Positions 63,850-64,000 of a stretch of 64,000 bases of DNA are shown piece by piece. Both the position numbers and the translations under genes were made by a program. This DNA is from Paramecium tetraurelia. Lineage: Eukaryota; Ciliophora; Oligohymenophorea; Peniculida; Parameciidae. Below the pieces are notes generated by a model that did not search any database, was not told the DNA's origin, and was given only the letters and a program-made list of their open reading frames with translations. Within the stretch, counting starts at the first letter, position 1, and each line of letters starts with the position of its first letter. The DNA lies in assembly GCF_000165425.1 (NCBI RefSeq), contig NW_001798955.1, forward strand, positions 62,001-126,000. The letters are read 5' to 3'.

Positions 63850-64000
63850 ATGAATTAAATTTTGTAAATACCTCCAAAGTATTATGCAAATTTCAATAAG
63901 AGTCAACCAAAGGAATATTGGGATTATGATAATTTTGAGAATGAATGGGGAGTATAACTAAATATTTAATGTTAATAGGATAGTGATTAATATGAAGTGA
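63850..64000 (+). CDS. CSNK2A: Casein kinase II alpha subunit, N-terminal fragment
   Basis: Runs off the right edge. After MNQIL the reading is PPKYYANFNKSQPKEYWDYD and NFENEWG, the distinctive N-terminus of CK2 alpha (family: YWDYE...WG.QDDYEVVRKIGRGKYSEVF). A 27-nt intron (GTATAACTAA...TTAATAG) lies between EWG and DSDQYEV. It has no in-frame stop, but its removal aligns the sequence with the family. The kinase core lies beyond the window. CK2 is a constitutively active Ser/Thr kinase of nucleus and cytosol. Confidence 0.85.

Overview
This 64 kb window is a stretch of ciliate somatic (macronuclear) chromosome that looks like Paramecium. TAA and TAG occur in frame throughout conserved proteins wherever glutamine is expected, and only TGA ends genes. 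The DNA is very AT-rich. Introns are tiny (about 16-36 nt, usually starting GTA and ending TAG), and genes are packed almost end to end. Conserved reading frames only appear after TAA/TAG are read as Gln and these micro-introns are removed. Summed exon lengths came out divisible by three for nearly every gene modelled. I saw no rRNA, tRNA, CRISPR array, insertion sequence or viral gene.

1-7 kb: the 3' end of a coiled-coil gene, a calcium-dependent protein kinase, a SAPS-domain PP6-type regulatory subunit, and transition-zone protein TMEM231. 7-13 kb: one very large DOP1 (Dopey) trafficking protein. 13-24 kb: ferrochelatase with an iron-sulfur type C-terminus, several small unknown genes, a lipid-anchored protein carrying both PP1-docking motifs, ribosomal protein S15 (uS19), and a secretory-pathway RING-H2 protein with an EGF-like ectodomain. 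24-32 kb: a twin CX9C protein, a three-repeat Myb protein, and long coiled-coil or Gln/Lys-rich proteins, one tail-anchored. 32-41 kb: a PH-domain kinase, a run of small genes, and ciliary CFAP251 (WD40 plus C-terminal calmodulin-like region). 41-48 kb: a 1,594-residue guanylate-binding-protein-like GTPase with an enormous coiled coil, mitochondrial AAA ATPase ATAD3, and sterol-homeostasis protein ARV1. 48-54 kb: Elongator catalytic subunit ELP3, an unresolved gene, a damaged ELP4-like gene, and an LC8-type dynein light chain. 54-61 kb: a coiled-coil protein, a ULK/ATG1-like kinase, two small membrane proteins and a PP2A catalytic subunit. 61-64 kb: a GGA-like adaptor (VHS-GAT-polyQ-alpha-adaptin appendage) head to head with the start of casein kinase II alpha.

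Recurring themes are cilia (TMEM231, CFAP251, dynein light chain, coiled coils), membrane traffic (DOP1, ARV1, the VHS/GAT adaptor), kinase/phosphatase signalling, and tRNA modification by Elongator. The genes are not an operon. The most unusual item is the VHS-GAT protein ending in a two-lobed AP-2-alpha-type appendage instead of a gamma-ear. Regions at 15.3-16.5, 18.7-19.8, 22.1-22.6, 50.5-51.3 and 52.4-53.7 kb contain coding-like frames that I could not join cleanly. They may be genes with unusual introns or decaying paralogues.
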